Numbered from the stretch's first letter, positions 17,166 through 26,122 are shown. The stretch is DNA of 64,000 bases from Actinomadura syzygii (GCF_008085905.1 NZ_VSFF01000009.1:372001-436000), one strand, 5' to 3'. The notes: generated by a model not told the origin, from the sequence alone. A program made the numbers and translations.

Positions 17166-18521
17166 ATGGCTTCTCCAGTGCTCGTCGCGGTGATCGGGTC
17201 CGGCCCCGCGGGGATCTACGCGGCCGAGGCTCTCGTCAAGCAGACCGACGGCGACGTCAGGGTGGACGTGTTCGACCGGCTGCCGTCGCCGTACGGCCTG
17301 GTCCGCTACGGCGTCGCGCCCGACCACACGTCGATCAAGGCGATCGCCCGTTACCTGCAGAAGGTGCTGGAGAACCCGGCCGTCCGCTTCTTCGGCTGCG
17401 TCGAGCTCGGCCGCGACCTCACCCGCGCCGACCTGCTCGGCTGCTACGACGCCGTCATCTACTCGACCGGCGCGATGGTCGACCGGCACATGCGGATCCC
17501 GGGCGAGGAGCTGCCGGGCAGCATCGCCGCCACCGACTTCGTCAACTGGTACTGCGGGCACCCCGACGCCGCCGACCACACGTTCGACCTCTCGGTCGAG
17601 GAGGTCGCGGTCATCGGCGTCGGGAACGTCGCCGTGGACGTCGTCCGCATCCTCGCCAAGTCGGCCGACGAGCTGCGCGCCACCGACGTCCCCGAGCAGG
17701 TCATCGAGGCGCTGTCGCAGAGCCGGGTGAAGCGCGTCCACATGGTCGGACGGCGCGGCCCCGCGCAGGCCAAGTTCACCACCAAGGAGGCCCGCGAGCT
17801 GGGCGAGCTTCCGAACGCGGGCATCCACGTCAGCCCGGCGGACATGGACCTCGACCCCGCCAGCGCCGAGCTCGCCGAGAAGGACCGGCACGTCCGCGGC
17901 AACGTCAAGGTGCTGAACACCTGGACGGCGGAGCCGCCCGCCGACCGCGCTCGCCAGATCGACGTCCGGTTCTGGCGAGCGCCCGTCGAGATCCTCGGCA
18001 CGGACCGGGTCGAGGGCCTGCGGCTGGAGAAGACCCGGCTGGACGACAGCGGCCGCGTCACCGGGACCGGCGAGTTCGAGACCCTGCCCGTCGGGCTGGT
18101 GCTGCGCTCGGTCGGCTACCAGAGCGTGCCGCTGGACGGCGTCCCGTTCGACGAGCGGTCATCGACCGTCCCGAACGCGGGCGGGCGGATCGTCGGCCCG
18201 GACGGCGCCCCGGCGCCCGGCGAGTACGTCGCCGGATGGATCAAGCGGGGGCCGACCGGGGTCGTCGGCACCAACAAGTCGGACGCGGCGGAGACCGTCC
18301 GCAACCTGCTGGAGGACGTCCTCGCCGACGGGTCGCGCACGCCGCCCGAGCACACGATCGAGGAGCTGCTGGAGTCGCGCGGCCTGCGCGTCGTCACCTA
18401 CGACGACTGGCTGAACCTGGACGCCGCCGAGATCGCCCTCGCCCGCGCGCTCGACCGGGGCGACCGGGTCAAACTGGCCCGCTGGGAGGCCATGACGTCC
18501 GCGTGCCGCGGCCGCGACTGA
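17166..18521 (+). CDS. fprA: Ferredoxin-NADP+ reductase, FprA/adrenodoxin reductase type
   Basis: A 451-residue flavoprotein of the adrenodoxin-reductase family. FAD binding is shown by IGSGPAGIYAAEAL at the N-terminus, NADPH binding by VIGVGNVAVDVVRIL (about 157-171) and VGRRGPAQAKFT, and the C-terminal FAD site by GWIKRGPTGVVGTNKSDA. It would pass electrons between NADPH and ferredoxins, for example for cytochromes P450. ATG 17166 matches the usual family start; ATG 17157 and GTG 17148 are in frame upstream, and none has a strong Shine-Dalgarno. Confidence 0.9.
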   Translation: MASPVLVAVIGSGPAGIYAAEALVKQTDGDVRVDVFDRLPSPYGLVRYGVAPDHTSIKAIARYLQKVLENPAVRFFGCVELGRDLTRADLLGCYDAVIYSTGAMVDRHMRIPGEELPGSIAATDFVNWYCGHPDAADHTFDLSVEEVAVIGVGNVAVDVVRILAKSADELRATDVPEQVIEALSQSRVKRVHMVGRRGPAQAKFTTKEARELGELPNAGIHVSPADMDLDPASAELAEKDRHVRGNVKVLNTWTAEPPADRARQIDVRFWRAPVEILGTDRVEGLRLEKTRLDDSGRVTGTGEFETLPVGLVLRSVGYQSVPLDGVPFDERSSTVPNAGGRIVGPDGAPAPGEYVAGWIKRGPTGVVGTNKSDAAETVRNLLEDVLADGSRTPPEHTIEELLESRGLRVVTYDDWLNLDAAEIALARALDRGDRVKLARWEAMTSACRGRD

Positions 18522-18592
18522 CTCACATTCCCGACAATCTCCCGGCCGTCAGGTAGTGACGGGTATGTCACTCTGGCGCTACGGTGCCGCGT

Positions 18593-18958
18593 GTGACCGG
18601 CGGTCCAGAACTGTACGGGTTCCCCCCACCCGAGACGGTGCCAGACCTCAGATGGCTCGGGCCCGACTACGTTTCCGTACTGGTGTACGACCTGACGCAG
18701 GGGCTCCTGCGCCAGGATCCGCGCACGTCCGTGATGGGCGTGCGGTGCGAGGGCGAGCCGCGGCTCGACCCCTCGGTCGACCCGGCGGGCGTCATCCGCG
18801 CGCACGACGCCTGCTTCCCGCTCCAGGTATTCGTCCGCGACGGCTCGGGACGCCCCTGGCTGCTGCGCGGCCGCTGGACGTACTCGGGCCGCGAACTCGG
18901 CACGGCGGCGGCGTCCATCACCCACTTCTGGCAGTTGGTCTCGGCGGACGGCGTCTAA
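18593..18958 (+). CDS. Small conserved protein, function unknown
   Basis: About 121 residues, soluble, opening MTGGPELYGFPPPETVPDLRW. No catalytic motif is recognised. GTG 18593 is proposed as a leaderless start: a TACGGT box at 18580-18585 ends 7 bases before it, with GTGACG about 18 bases further up. GTG 18584 in the same frame is possible. The gene converges with the TetR gene; its stop lies within a 14-base tandem duplication. Confidence 0.6.
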   Translation: MTGGPELYGFPPPETVPDLRWLGPDYVSVLVYDLTQGLLRQDPRTSVMGVRCEGEPRLDPSVDPAGVIRAHDACFPLQVFVRDGSGRPWLLRGRWTYSGRELGTAAASITHFWQLVSADGV

Positions 18959-18976
18959 GCGGCGGCGTCTAAGCGG
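18950..18976. repeat. Tandem 14-base duplication at convergent stop codons
   Basis: GGCGTCTAAGCGG occurs at 18950-18962 and 18964-18976. The first copy supplies the TAA of the rightward gene, the second the TAG (CTA on this strand) of the leftward TetR gene. It looks like replication slippage that left both ends intact. Confidence 0.7.
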
Positions 18977-19535
18977 GCGGCTGCGGCGGGAGCAGCGCGT
19001 GGAGTCCGGCGCGGAGCCGCTCGACGCTCATGCCCTCCTCGGCCCGCAGGTAGTCGATCACGTCGGCGCGCAGGGACGTGAACACGACGTGCGCCAGGTG
19101 GCGTGCGTCGGCGGCGGGGTGGACGGCGTGGATCCGGCTTTCCAGCTCGCCGATCCAGAACTGGCTCGCGGGGTTGGCGTAGTAGGCGTTCGGACGGCGG
19201 TGTTCGAGCGCGCGGATCAGCGTCCGGTTCTCCAGGACGAAGTCGAGCAGCGCGTCCAGGTAGGCGTGCAGGGCCTCTCCCTCCTGGGCGCCGGGGCCGA
19301 GCGGCGGCGGGCCGGTGCGCAGGGCGTCCCGCAGCGCGCCCACCCGCGGCGCGAGCACGGCCTCGACCAGGCCGCCGAGGTCGCCGAAGCGCCGCAGCAC
19401 GGTCGCCTTCCCGACGCCCGCCGCCTCGGCGACGCGGGCGAGGGTCACGCGGTCGAGGTCCTCACGGGCGAACAGCGCCTCGGCCGCCTCCAGGACGGCC
19501 GCGCGGTTGCGCACGACGTCGGCTCGTTCGGCCAC
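18969..19535 (-). CDS. TetR-family transcriptional regulator
   Basis: A 188-residue regulator. The N-terminal helix-turn-helix covers about residues 10-55 (VTLARVAEAAGVGKATVLRRFGD), and the rest is a helical ligand-binding domain. GTG 19535 follows AGGAGG. It diverges from the DUF385 oxidoreductase gene, and a repeated GGACC-type dyad between them is the probable operator, implying autorepression and control of the neighbour. Confidence 0.9.
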   Translation of the reverse strand: MAERADVVRNRAAVLEAAEALFAREDLDRVTLARVAEAAGVGKATVLRRFGDLGGLVEAVLAPRVGALRDALRTGPPPLGPGAQEGEALHAYLDALLDFVLENRTLIRALEHRRPNAYYANPASQFWIGELESRIHAVHPAADARHLAHVVFTSLRADVIDYLRAEEGMSVERLRAGLHALLPPQPPA

Positions 19536-19551
19536 CGTCGCCTCCTTGCTG

Positions 19552-19606
19552 AAACGGACCAGCGGACCATATTATCCCGAGGTGTAAATGGACCAGCGGA
19601 CCGTTT
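19552..19606. promoter_or_regulatory. Repeated operator between TetR and DUF385 genes
   Basis: GGACCAGCGGACC occurs twice, at 19556-19568 and 19590-19602. The first is preceded by AAAC and the second followed by GTTT, so each lies in a partial AAACGG/CCGTTT dyad. The repeat period is 34 bases. Position in the 83-base divergent region points to the adjacent TetR protein as ligand. Confidence 0.65.
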
Positions 19607-19618
19607 GAGGTGGGCATC

Positions 19619-20107
19619 ATGGACGAGAGCGTGACCGCGACTCCCGACGCCGAGCGTCCGCCGAGTCGGCGGGAGGCCGCCCTGGCGATGCTCGAACAGT
19701 TGCGGGCACGCGACCCGGAACCCTACCGGGACCGCGCGCCCGTTCCCCGCGTCATCGACGTCGTCGGACGGCGCAGCGGCGTGTCGCGTCCGTTCGGCGT
19801 CAACGTCACCGAGCTCGACGGCGCGCTGTACGTGTGCTCGTCGACCCGCGCCCGCGACTGGGTGCGCAACCTGCTCGCCGCCGGGCGCTGCCGCGTCGAG
19901 CGCGACGGGCCGGACGGCCGCGACACCGAGCGCCGGGCCGTCCTCGTCGAGGGACGCGAGGCGGCGCGGGCGCTGGCGGTCTACCTGGCCGCGTCCGGCC
20001 ACCGGGACCCGGAGCTGCCCTTCGACCCGTCCGCGCCGGTCGAGGAGATCGAGCGCCACACCGGCCGGGTCGCCGTACTCCGCCTCGACCCGGCGACCCG
20101 CGACTGA
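19619..20107 (+). CDS. Deazaflavin (F420)-dependent nitroreductase family protein
   Basis: A 162-residue protein of the DUF385/Ddn-like split-barrel family, whose members bind F420H2 or FMN and reduce quinones, nitro compounds or other xenobiotics. The pattern PRVIDVVGRRSGVSRPFGVNVTE followed by SSTRARDWVRNLLAAGRCRVE is characteristic. ATG 19619 is preferred over GTG 19610 (GAGGTGGG upstream). Its divergent TetR neighbour suggests induction by a small molecule. Confidence 0.8.
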   Translation: MDESVTATPDAERPPSRREAALAMLEQLRARDPEPYRDRAPVPRVIDVVGRRSGVSRPFGVNVTELDGALYVCSSTRARDWVRNLLAAGRCRVERDGPDGRDTERRAVLVEGREAARALAVYLAASGHRDPELPFDPSAPVEEIERHTGRVAVLRLDPATRD

Positions 20108-20117
20108 ACGCGGCGAA

Positions 20118-20142
20118 GGTCGCCGGCGCGGCCCCGGCGACC
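20118..20142. terminator. Hairpin between convergent DUF385 and dxs genes
   Basis: GGTCGCCGG (20118-20126) pairs with CCGGCGACC (20134-20142) around a 7-base loop. It follows the DUF385 stop by 10 bases and could also stop dxs transcripts. Confidence 0.55.
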
Positions 20143-20212
20143 CGAGCGCGACGAAGGACTCCGGCGCGGACTCCCCGCGACCCGGGACCGAGCGCGGCGG
20201 GCCCGGTCGCGG

Positions 20213-22162
20213 TCAGTCGCGGTCGGAGGTCTCGTGGTCGGAGGGCTCGCCGTCCGGCGCCGCCGGGCTGTCCACCGAGGTGATGCGGGAGACGTACTCG
20301 GTGAGGTCGCGCGCGAGCGCCTGCGGGGTGAGGCCGACGTCGGCGAGGATCTCGCCGCGGGACGCGTGGTCGAGGAACTCCTGCGGGATGCCGAAGGTGC
20401 GGATCGGCGCGTCGACCTCGCCGTCGCGCAGCAGCCGCGCGACCGCGTCGCCGAGGGCGCCGGTGCGGCCGTTGTCCTCCGCGACGGCGACGAGCGCGTG
20501 CTCGCGGGCGAGGTCGAGCAGCGCCGGGTCGAGCGGCTTCACCCAGCGCGGGTCGACGACGGTGACGCCGATCCCCTGCGCGGCGACCAGCTCGGCCGCC
20601 TCGACGGCGGGCGTCGCCATCGACCCGGCCGCGACGAGCAGGACGCGGGTGCCGTTGGAGCCGTCGTGCCGGGCGAGCACGTCCATGCCGCCGACCCGGT
20701 CGATCGCCTCGATGTCGGCGTCGGCGGGGCCCTTCGGGTAGCGGAGCGCGGTCGGCCCGTCGGACACGGCCACGCACTCGCGCAGCAGTTCGCGCAGCCG
20801 GGCGCCGTCGCGCGGGGCGGCGACGCGCAGCCCCGGCACGAGCTGCAGGATCGACATGTCCCACATGCCGTTGTGGCTCGGGCCGTCGTTGCCGGTCACG
20901 CCGGAGCGGTCCAAGGCGAAGGTGACCGGCTGCCGGTGCAGCGCCGCGTCCATCAGCACCTGGTCGAAGGCGCGGTTCAGGAACGTCGCGTACAGGGCGA
21001 CGACCGGGTGCAGCCCGCCCATCGCGAGCGCGGTCGCCGACGTGACGGCGTGCTGCTCGGCGATGCCGACGTCGAAGATGCGGTCGGGGAACGCCTCGGC
21101 GAACGGGGCGAGCCCGACCGGGTAGAGCATCGCGGCGGTGATGCCCACCACGTCGCGGCGCTCGCGGCCGATCGCGACCATCTCCTCGCCGAAGACCTTC
21201 GTCCAGGAGGGGCCGACGCCCTTCTTGCGGACGAACTCCCCGGTGGCGGGGTCGAACGCGCCGGGACCGTGCATGTGGTCCTCGGTGTCGTTCTCGGCGG
21301 GGGCGTAGCCGCGGCCCTTGGTGGTGATGCAGTGCACGATGACCGGACGGCCGAACCCGCGGGCCCGGCGCAGGGCGCGCTCGACGGCGTCCTCGTCGTG
21401 GCCGTCGATCGGGCCCACGTACTTGATGCCGAGGTCCTCGAACATGGCCTGCGGCTGGAAGACGTCCTTGATGCCCTTCTTGATGCCGTGCAGCGCCTCG
21501 TAGGTGAAGTTGCCCACGACGGGCGCCCGCGGAACCGTCTTCTTGATGAGGTCGAGCGCGTTCTCGTACCCCTGGGTCACGCGGAGCTGGGCGAGGTGCG
21601 AGGCCAGCCCGCCGATCGTCGGCGAGTAGGAGCGGCCGTTGTCGTTGACGACGATGATGACCGGACGGTCGGCGCCCGCGGCGATGTTGTTGAGCGCCTC
21701 CCAGCACATGCCGCCGGTCAGCGCGCCGTCGCCGACGACCGCGACGACGGCCCGGTCGCTCTCGCCGCGGAGCTGGAACGCCTTGGCGAACCCGTCGGCG
21801 TACGACAGCGCGGTCGAGGCGTGCGAGTTCTCGATGATGTCGTGCTCGGACTCGGCGCGGCTCGGGTACCCGGACAGGCCGCCGCGCTTCTTCAGCTGCT
21901 CGAAGTCGTGGCGCCCGGTGAGGAGCTTGTGCACGTACGCCTGGTGGCCGGTGTCGAAGAGGAGCTTGTCGTGCGGCGAGTCGAAGACCCGGTGCAGCGC
22001 GATCGTCAGCTCGACCGCGCCGAGGTTGGGCCCGAGGTGCCCGCCGGTCTTGGCGCAGGCCTGCACGAGGAACTCGCGGATCTCCTCGGCGAGGTGGGAC
22101 AGTTGAGCGGCGTCCAGTCGTTTGAGGTCGTCGGGACCCTTGATCGACTCAAGCAAGCGCAC
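20213..22162 (-). CDS. dxs: 1-Deoxy-D-xylulose-5-phosphate synthase
   Basis: A 649-residue thiamine-diphosphate enzyme that condenses pyruvate and glyceraldehyde 3-phosphate, the first step of the MEP isoprenoid pathway. Visible are GHLGPNLGAVELTIALH, the ThDP/Mg motif GDGALTGGMCWEALNN with VVNDNGRSYSP, the transketolase pyrimidine domain (GIAEQHAVTSATALA) and the C-terminal domain. GTG 22162 (MRLLESIKGPDD) is chosen because GGAGG stands 10 bases upstream; TTG 22171 would overlap that site. It diverges from idi, forming a small precursor-supply locus about 26 kb from the hopanoid operon. Confidence 0.95.
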   Translation of the reverse strand: MRLLESIKGPDDLKRLDAAQLSHLAEEIREFLVQACAKTGGHLGPNLGAVELTIALHRVFDSPHDKLLFDTGHQAYVHKLLTGRHDFEQLKKRGGLSGYPSRAESEHDIIENSHASTALSYADGFAKAFQLRGESDRAVVAVVGDGALTGGMCWEALNNIAAGADRPVIIVVNDNGRSYSPTIGGLASHLAQLRVTQGYENALDLIKKTVPRAPVVGNFTYEALHGIKKGIKDVFQPQAMFEDLGIKYVGPIDGHDEDAVERALRRARGFGRPVIVHCITTKGRGYAPAENDTEDHMHGPGAFDPATGEFVRKKGVGPSWTKVFGEEMVAIGRERRDVVGITAAMLYPVGLAPFAEAFPDRIFDVGIAEQHAVTSATALAMGGLHPVVALYATFLNRAFDQVLMDAALHRQPVTFALDRSGVTGNDGPSHNGMWDMSILQLVPGLRVAAPRDGARLRELLRECVAVSDGPTALRYPKGPADADIEAIDRVGGMDVLARHDGSNGTRVLLVAAGSMATPAVEAAELVAAQGIGVTVVDPRWVKPLDPALLDLAREHALVAVAEDNGRTGALGDAVARLLRDGEVDAPIRTFGIPQEFLDHASRGEILADVGLTPQALARDLTEYVSRITSVDSPAAPDGEPSDHETSDRD

Positions 22163-22330
22163 TCGTTTCAACTCCTCCGTCGGGGACCGGTTCCCCTGGC
22201 TCGGGCCGTTCCGAGTTTAATCCCGGTTCGCCCGCGCCGCGCAGAGGCGCACCCTGGCGCACGGGTGCGAAACGGCTGACCCGCACGGGAAATTCGGTCC
22301 CGACCGGGCCCGATGGGGTAGGAAGTGTCC

Positions 22331-22909
22331 ATGGTCGTCGAAGAGATCGTGCTGCTCAACGCGGATGACGAGGCGGTCGGAACCGCGCCGAAACACACGA
22401 GCCACCATAGGGACACGCCCTACCACCTGGCCTTTTCCTGCTATGTCGTGGACACGGAGGGTCGCGTCCTGATCACTCGGCGCGCCCTCGACAAGCGGAC
22501 CTTCCCCGGAGTCTGGACGGGCAGCTGCTGCGGCCACCCCGCCCCGGGCGAGGGCCTGCGCGACGCGGTCCTGCGGCGGCTGAAGGACGAGCTCGGCATG
22601 TCGGACGCCGCGCTGACGTCCGTCCTGCCGCGGTTCCAGTACCGGGCGGTCGCCGGCGACGGCACCGTCGAGAACGAGCGCTGCCCGGTCGTGCGGGCCA
22701 CCGTCCCGGCGGACGAGGCCGTCCACCCGAACCCGGACGAGGTCGAGAACGCCGAGTGGTGGACGTGGGAGCGCTGCCTGGAGCTGGCCGGGCGGCCCGA
22801 GGCGTCGCCCTGGTACCGGCTCCAGCTCGCCGAGCTGGCCCCGCTCGGCGCGCCGCCGGACTGGCCCGACGCGGGCCCGGCCGAGCTGCCGCCCGCGCTC
22901 GCCTGGTAG
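22331..22909 (+). CDS. idi: Isopentenyl-diphosphate delta-isomerase, type I
   Basis: A 192-residue Nudix-fold enzyme interconverting IPP and DMAPP. The catalytic cysteine lies in TGSCCGHPAPGEGL, the Glu-rich active-site motif in ENERCPVV, and the Nudix-like helix in LRDAVLRRLKDELG. ATG 22331 is preferred over GTG 22325 because GGAAG lies at suitable spacing. The C-terminus has a short Pro/Ala-rich tail. Confidence 0.93.
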   Translation: MVVEEIVLLNADDEAVGTAPKHTSHHRDTPYHLAFSCYVVDTEGRVLITRRALDKRTFPGVWTGSCCGHPAPGEGLRDAVLRRLKDELGMSDAALTSVLPRFQYRAVAGDGTVENERCPVVRATVPADEAVHPNPDEVENAEWWTWERCLELAGRPEASPWYRLQLAELAPLGAPPDWPDAGPAELPPALAW

Positions 22910-23026
22910 CCGCCGCGCCCTCGCCACGGCCGCGCGCGGAAGGCCGCCTTTTGCCGCGTGCCGACGGAGCGTGGCGCTCGCATCACCGCTGGATCACTTT
23001 TCGACCCTCGGTGTTGACCGGTCCTC

Positions 23027-23048
23027 GCGTCCGAACGGACGCTTGCTT
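23027..23048 (+). other. Hairpin in the leader of the sugar ABC operon
   Basis: GCGTCC (23027-23032) pairs with GGACGC (23037-23042) around GAAC, followed by TTGCTTTT (23043-23050). It ends about 30 bases before the binding-protein ATG. It may be a terminator or attenuator, or an operator dyad; nothing else is evident in this 165-base gap. Confidence 0.4.
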
Positions 23049-23074
23049 TTCCGGGGCAACCGAAGGGACGGACG

Positions 23075-24382
23075 ATGCGAGTACGTGCTCCCAGGCGCCG
23101 CTGGACGGTGTTCGCGGCCGTGGCGATGACCGGTGCGCTGGCCTTATCCGGCTGCGGCGCGAACGAGGACTCGGGTTCCGGCGACGACAGGTCCAAGGTC
23201 GAGGTGTTCTCCTGGTGGACCGGCCCCGGCGAGGCGGACGGGCTGGCCGCGATGCAGGCCGACTTCGAGAAGAAGAACCCCGGGACGAAGTTCGTCAACG
23301 CCGCCATCGCCGGCGGGTCGGGCACGCAGGCGAAGGCCGTCCTCGCGAGCCGCCTGCAGAACCGCAAGCCCCCGGATTCGTTCCAGGGCCACGCGGGCGC
23401 GGAACTGCTCGACTACATCAAGGCCGGTCAGATCGAGCCGCTCGACGACTTCTTCAAGCAGAACAACCTCAAGTCGGTGTATCCGCAGCAACTCCTCGAC
23501 CAGATCACCTACAAGGGACACCTGTACTCGGTCCCGGTGAACATCCACCGGTCGAACGTCCTCTGGTACAACCCCGGCGTCCTCAAGGAGGCCGGAGTGT
23601 CCGGCGCGCCGAAGTCGGTCGCGGAGTTCGTCACCGCGCTGAAGGCCGTCAAGGACAGGACGAAGAAGGTTCCGCTGTCGCTCGGCGCGCAGTGGACGGC
23701 CGACCACCTACTGGAGAACGTCCTGCTCGGCGACCTCGGCACGGACGCCTACAACGCGCTGTGGAAGCCGGGCGCCGACTGGGGCGCCCCGGCCGTCACG
23801 AAGGCGCTCGACGACTTCGCCGAGATCATGAGGTACACGACGCTGGAGGCCGCGTCCACCGACTGGCAGGGCGCCGCGAAGGCCGTCGTGGACGGCGAGG
23901 CCGCGTTCAACATCATGGGCGACTGGGCGTACGGCTATTTCACCGGAAGCGCGCCCAACGGGCTCGGCAAGAAGCTCGACACCGACTTCAAGTACGCGGC
24001 GGCGCCCGGCACGGACGGCACCTACCTGTGGCTGTCGGACAGTTTCACCCTTCCCAAGGGCGCGCCCCACAAGGCGGGTGCCCAGGCGTGGCTGAAGGAG
24101 GTGTCCAGCAAAGAGGGGCAGGACCTCTTCAACCCGAAGAAGGGCTCCATCCCCGCCCGCAAGGACGCCGACAAGAGCCTCTACACCGGCTACCTCCAGT
24201 ACGCGTTCGAGCAGTGGAACAACCCCGGCACTAAGCTCGCGGGTTCCTTCTGGCACGGCGTCAACGCGAACAACAAATGGCACACCGACATCGACACGGC
24301 GGTGGGCCTGTTCCTCCAGAACAAGGACGCGGGCAAACTCCAGCAGGGGCTGGTGAGCGCCGCCAAGAACAGCGGCCTGTGA
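23075..24382 (+). CDS. Sugar ABC transporter substrate-binding lipoprotein
   Basis: A 435-residue family 1 extracellular solute-binding protein. The signal peptide ends in the lipobox LALSGC; the mature part opens with KVEVFSWWTGPGEADGL and has the usual two-lobe pattern with conserved blocks LYSVPVNIHRSNVLWYN and AAFNIMGDWAYGYF. Such proteins deliver mono- or oligosaccharides to the paired permeases encoded downstream. ATG 23075 is preceded by GAAGGGACGGACG. The substrate is not predictable. Confidence 0.9.
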   Translation: MRVRAPRRRWTVFAAVAMTGALALSGCGANEDSGSGDDRSKVEVFSWWTGPGEADGLAAMQADFEKKNPGTKFVNAAIAGGSGTQAKAVLASRLQNRKPPDSFQGHAGAELLDYIKAGQIEPLDDFFKQNNLKSVYPQQLLDQITYKGHLYSVPVNIHRSNVLWYNPGVLKEAGVSGAPKSVAEFVTALKAVKDRTKKVPLSLGAQWTADHLLENVLLGDLGTDAYNALWKPGADWGAPAVTKALDDFAEIMRYTTLEAASTDWQGAAKAVVDGEAAFNIMGDWAYGYFTGSAPNGLGKKLDTDFKYAAAPGTDGTYLWLSDSFTLPKGAPHKAGAQAWLKEVSSKEGQDLFNPKKGSIPARKDADKSLYTGYLQYAFEQWNNPGTKLAGSFWHGVNANNKWHTDIDTAVGLFLQNKDAGKLQQGLVSAAKNSGL

Positions 24383-24386
24383 ACCG

Positions 24387-25280
24387 GTGAGACTCCGCCG
24401 CGCCAAGAAGTGGCTGCCCGGTCTGCTGCTCCTCTCGCCGTCCATCGTCGCGATCGGCCTGTTCGTCTACGGGCTCATCTTCTGGAACACGCGGGTCGCG
24501 CTGAGCGGCAAACATGACGAGGTCAGCGGATACGGGTTCGACAAAGGCAGGAACTTCGTCGACCTGTGGCACCAGCCGAGCTGGCCCGGCGCCGTCAAGC
24601 ACGCCCTTCTGTTCACCGCCGTGTTCGTCGTCGGCGCGCTCGTACTCGGCGCGTTTCTCGCGTTCCTGATGGACAAGGGCGTCCGCGGCGAGGCGTCGTT
24701 CCGCGTCGTCTACCTGTTCCCGATGGCGGTGTCGTTCATCGCCAGCGGGGTCGTGTGGCGCTGGCTGATGAACCCCGCCCCGCCGGAGCGCGCGGTCGGG
24801 TTCAACCAGCTCTTCGACAAGCTCCACCTCGGGGCGCTGGCGAACGACTGGTGGCAGGACCCGGACTGGGGCATGGCGGCGATGGCGCTGCCCGCGATCT
24901 GGCAGATGTCCGGGTACGTGATGGCGCTGTACCTGGCCGGGTTCCGGAGCGTCCCGGAGGAACTGCGCGAGGCGGCGCGGGTGGACGGCGCGTCCGAGTG
25001 GAAGGTGTACCGGTACGTGGTGTTCCCGCAGCTCAGACCGGTGACGCTGGCCGCGCTGATCATCCTCGGGCACATCTCGCTGAAGGTGTTCGACCTGATC
25101 ATGGCGATCGCGGGGAAGCAGATCATCGCCTACGTCCCGGCCGTCGCGACCTACGTCGAGATCTTCGACCGGCACGACCCGGCGAACGGCGCGACCATCG
25201 CCAGTTACCTGCTCGTCGCGGTGGCGGTGCTCGTCGTCCCGTACCTGGTGTGGACGGTGCGCAGGGAGCGGCCCCGATGA
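24387..25280 (+). CDS. Sugar ABC transporter permease (MalF type)
   Basis: A 297-residue permease with six predicted helices. The EAA cytoplasmic loop appears as ELREAARVDGASEWKVYRYVVFPQL (about 191-215), where the ATPase docks. GTG 24387 lies 4 bases after the binding-protein stop, and the stop overlaps the second permease as ATGA. No ATPase is encoded beside it. Confidence 0.9.
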   Translation: MRLRRAKKWLPGLLLLSPSIVAIGLFVYGLIFWNTRVALSGKHDEVSGYGFDKGRNFVDLWHQPSWPGAVKHALLFTAVFVVGALVLGAFLAFLMDKGVRGEASFRVVYLFPMAVSFIASGVVWRWLMNPAPPERAVGFNQLFDKLHLGALANDWWQDPDWGMAAMALPAIWQMSGYVMALYLAGFRSVPEELREAARVDGASEWKVYRYVVFPQLRPVTLAALIILGHISLKVFDLIMAIAGKQIIAYVPAVATYVEIFDRHDPANGATIASYLLVAVAVLVVPYLVWTVRRERPR

Positions 25281-26098
25281 CGCGCCCGGCGCGGGCGGCG
25301 AGGCTCGCCCTGCTGCTGGTGTTCGTCCTGCTTTTCCTGATCCCGGTGTACGTGCTGGTCGTCACCAGTTTCAAGCCGCTGGACGAGGCCGACCCGAGCA
25401 GCGCGTGGAGCCTGCCGGACCACTGGAGCACGTCCGGCTGGGGCTCGGCTTGGCACGCGCTGCGCCCCGGCCTGGAGAACAGCGTCAAGATCGCCGTGAC
25501 CGGGTCGCTGATCTCAGCCGTGCTCGGCTCGCTGAACGGCTACGTCCTGTCGAAATGGCGGTTCCCCGGCGCGGACGTCGTGTTCACGCTCTTCCTGTTC
25601 GGCATGTTCATCCCGTACCAGGCGGTGATGATCCCGCTGGCCGGGCTGCTGACGGACATGGAACTGTCCGGGACGATCCGCGGGCTGATCCTCGCGCACG
25701 TCGTGTACGGAATCCCGATCTGCACGCTGATCTTCCGGAACTACTACGCGACCATTCCGGACGAGCTGATCGAGGCGTCCCGGGTGGACGGCGCCGGGAT
25801 GCTGCGCGCCTATCGGTCGATCGTCCTGCCGGTGTCCGGACCCGCGTTCGCGGTGACGCTGATCTGGCAGTTCACCTCGATGTGGAACGACTTCCTGTTC
25901 GCCGTGTTCCTCGGCGCTCCCGACAGTTGGCCGGTCACGGTTATGCTGAACAACACCGCCGGATCGGGCGCGGTGGCCGTCCAGTACAACCAGCAGATGG
26001 CCGAGGCGCTACTGGCGTCGCTGCCGACCGTCCTCGTCTACCTCCTGCTCGGACGGTTCTTCATGCGGGGCCTCATGGCGGGAGCGCTGAAGGGCTGA
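25277..26098 (+). CDS. Sugar ABC transporter permease (MalG type)
   Basis: A 273-residue permease with six predicted helices and the EAA loop IPDELIEASRVDGAGMLRAYRSIVLP. ATG 25277 overlaps the previous stop codon. It completes the importer with the binding protein and first permease. The ATPase is probably a shared MsiK-like protein encoded elsewhere, as is usual in streptomycete-type genomes (inference). A short hairpin follows. Confidence 0.9.
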   Translation: MTRPARAARLALLLVFVLLFLIPVYVLVVTSFKPLDEADPSSAWSLPDHWSTSGWGSAWHALRPGLENSVKIAVTGSLISAVLGSLNGYVLSKWRFPGADVVFTLFLFGMFIPYQAVMIPLAGLLTDMELSGTIRGLILAHVVYGIPICTLIFRNYYATIPDELIEASRVDGAGMLRAYRSIVLPVSGPAFAVTLIWQFTSMWNDFLFAVFLGAPDSWPVTVMLNNTAGSGAVAVQYNQQMAEALLASLPTVLVYLLLGRFFMRGLMAGALKG

Positions 26099-26104
26099 GG
26101 CCCG

Positions 26105-26122
26105 CCGAAAAGCCGTTTTCGG
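26105..26122 (+). terminator. Hairpin terminator of the sugar ABC operon
   Basis: CCGAAAA (26105-26111) pairs with TTTTCGG (26116-26122) around GCCG, 6 bases after the last permease stop. The T-rich right arm gives it the form of an intrinsic terminator. Confidence 0.7.
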
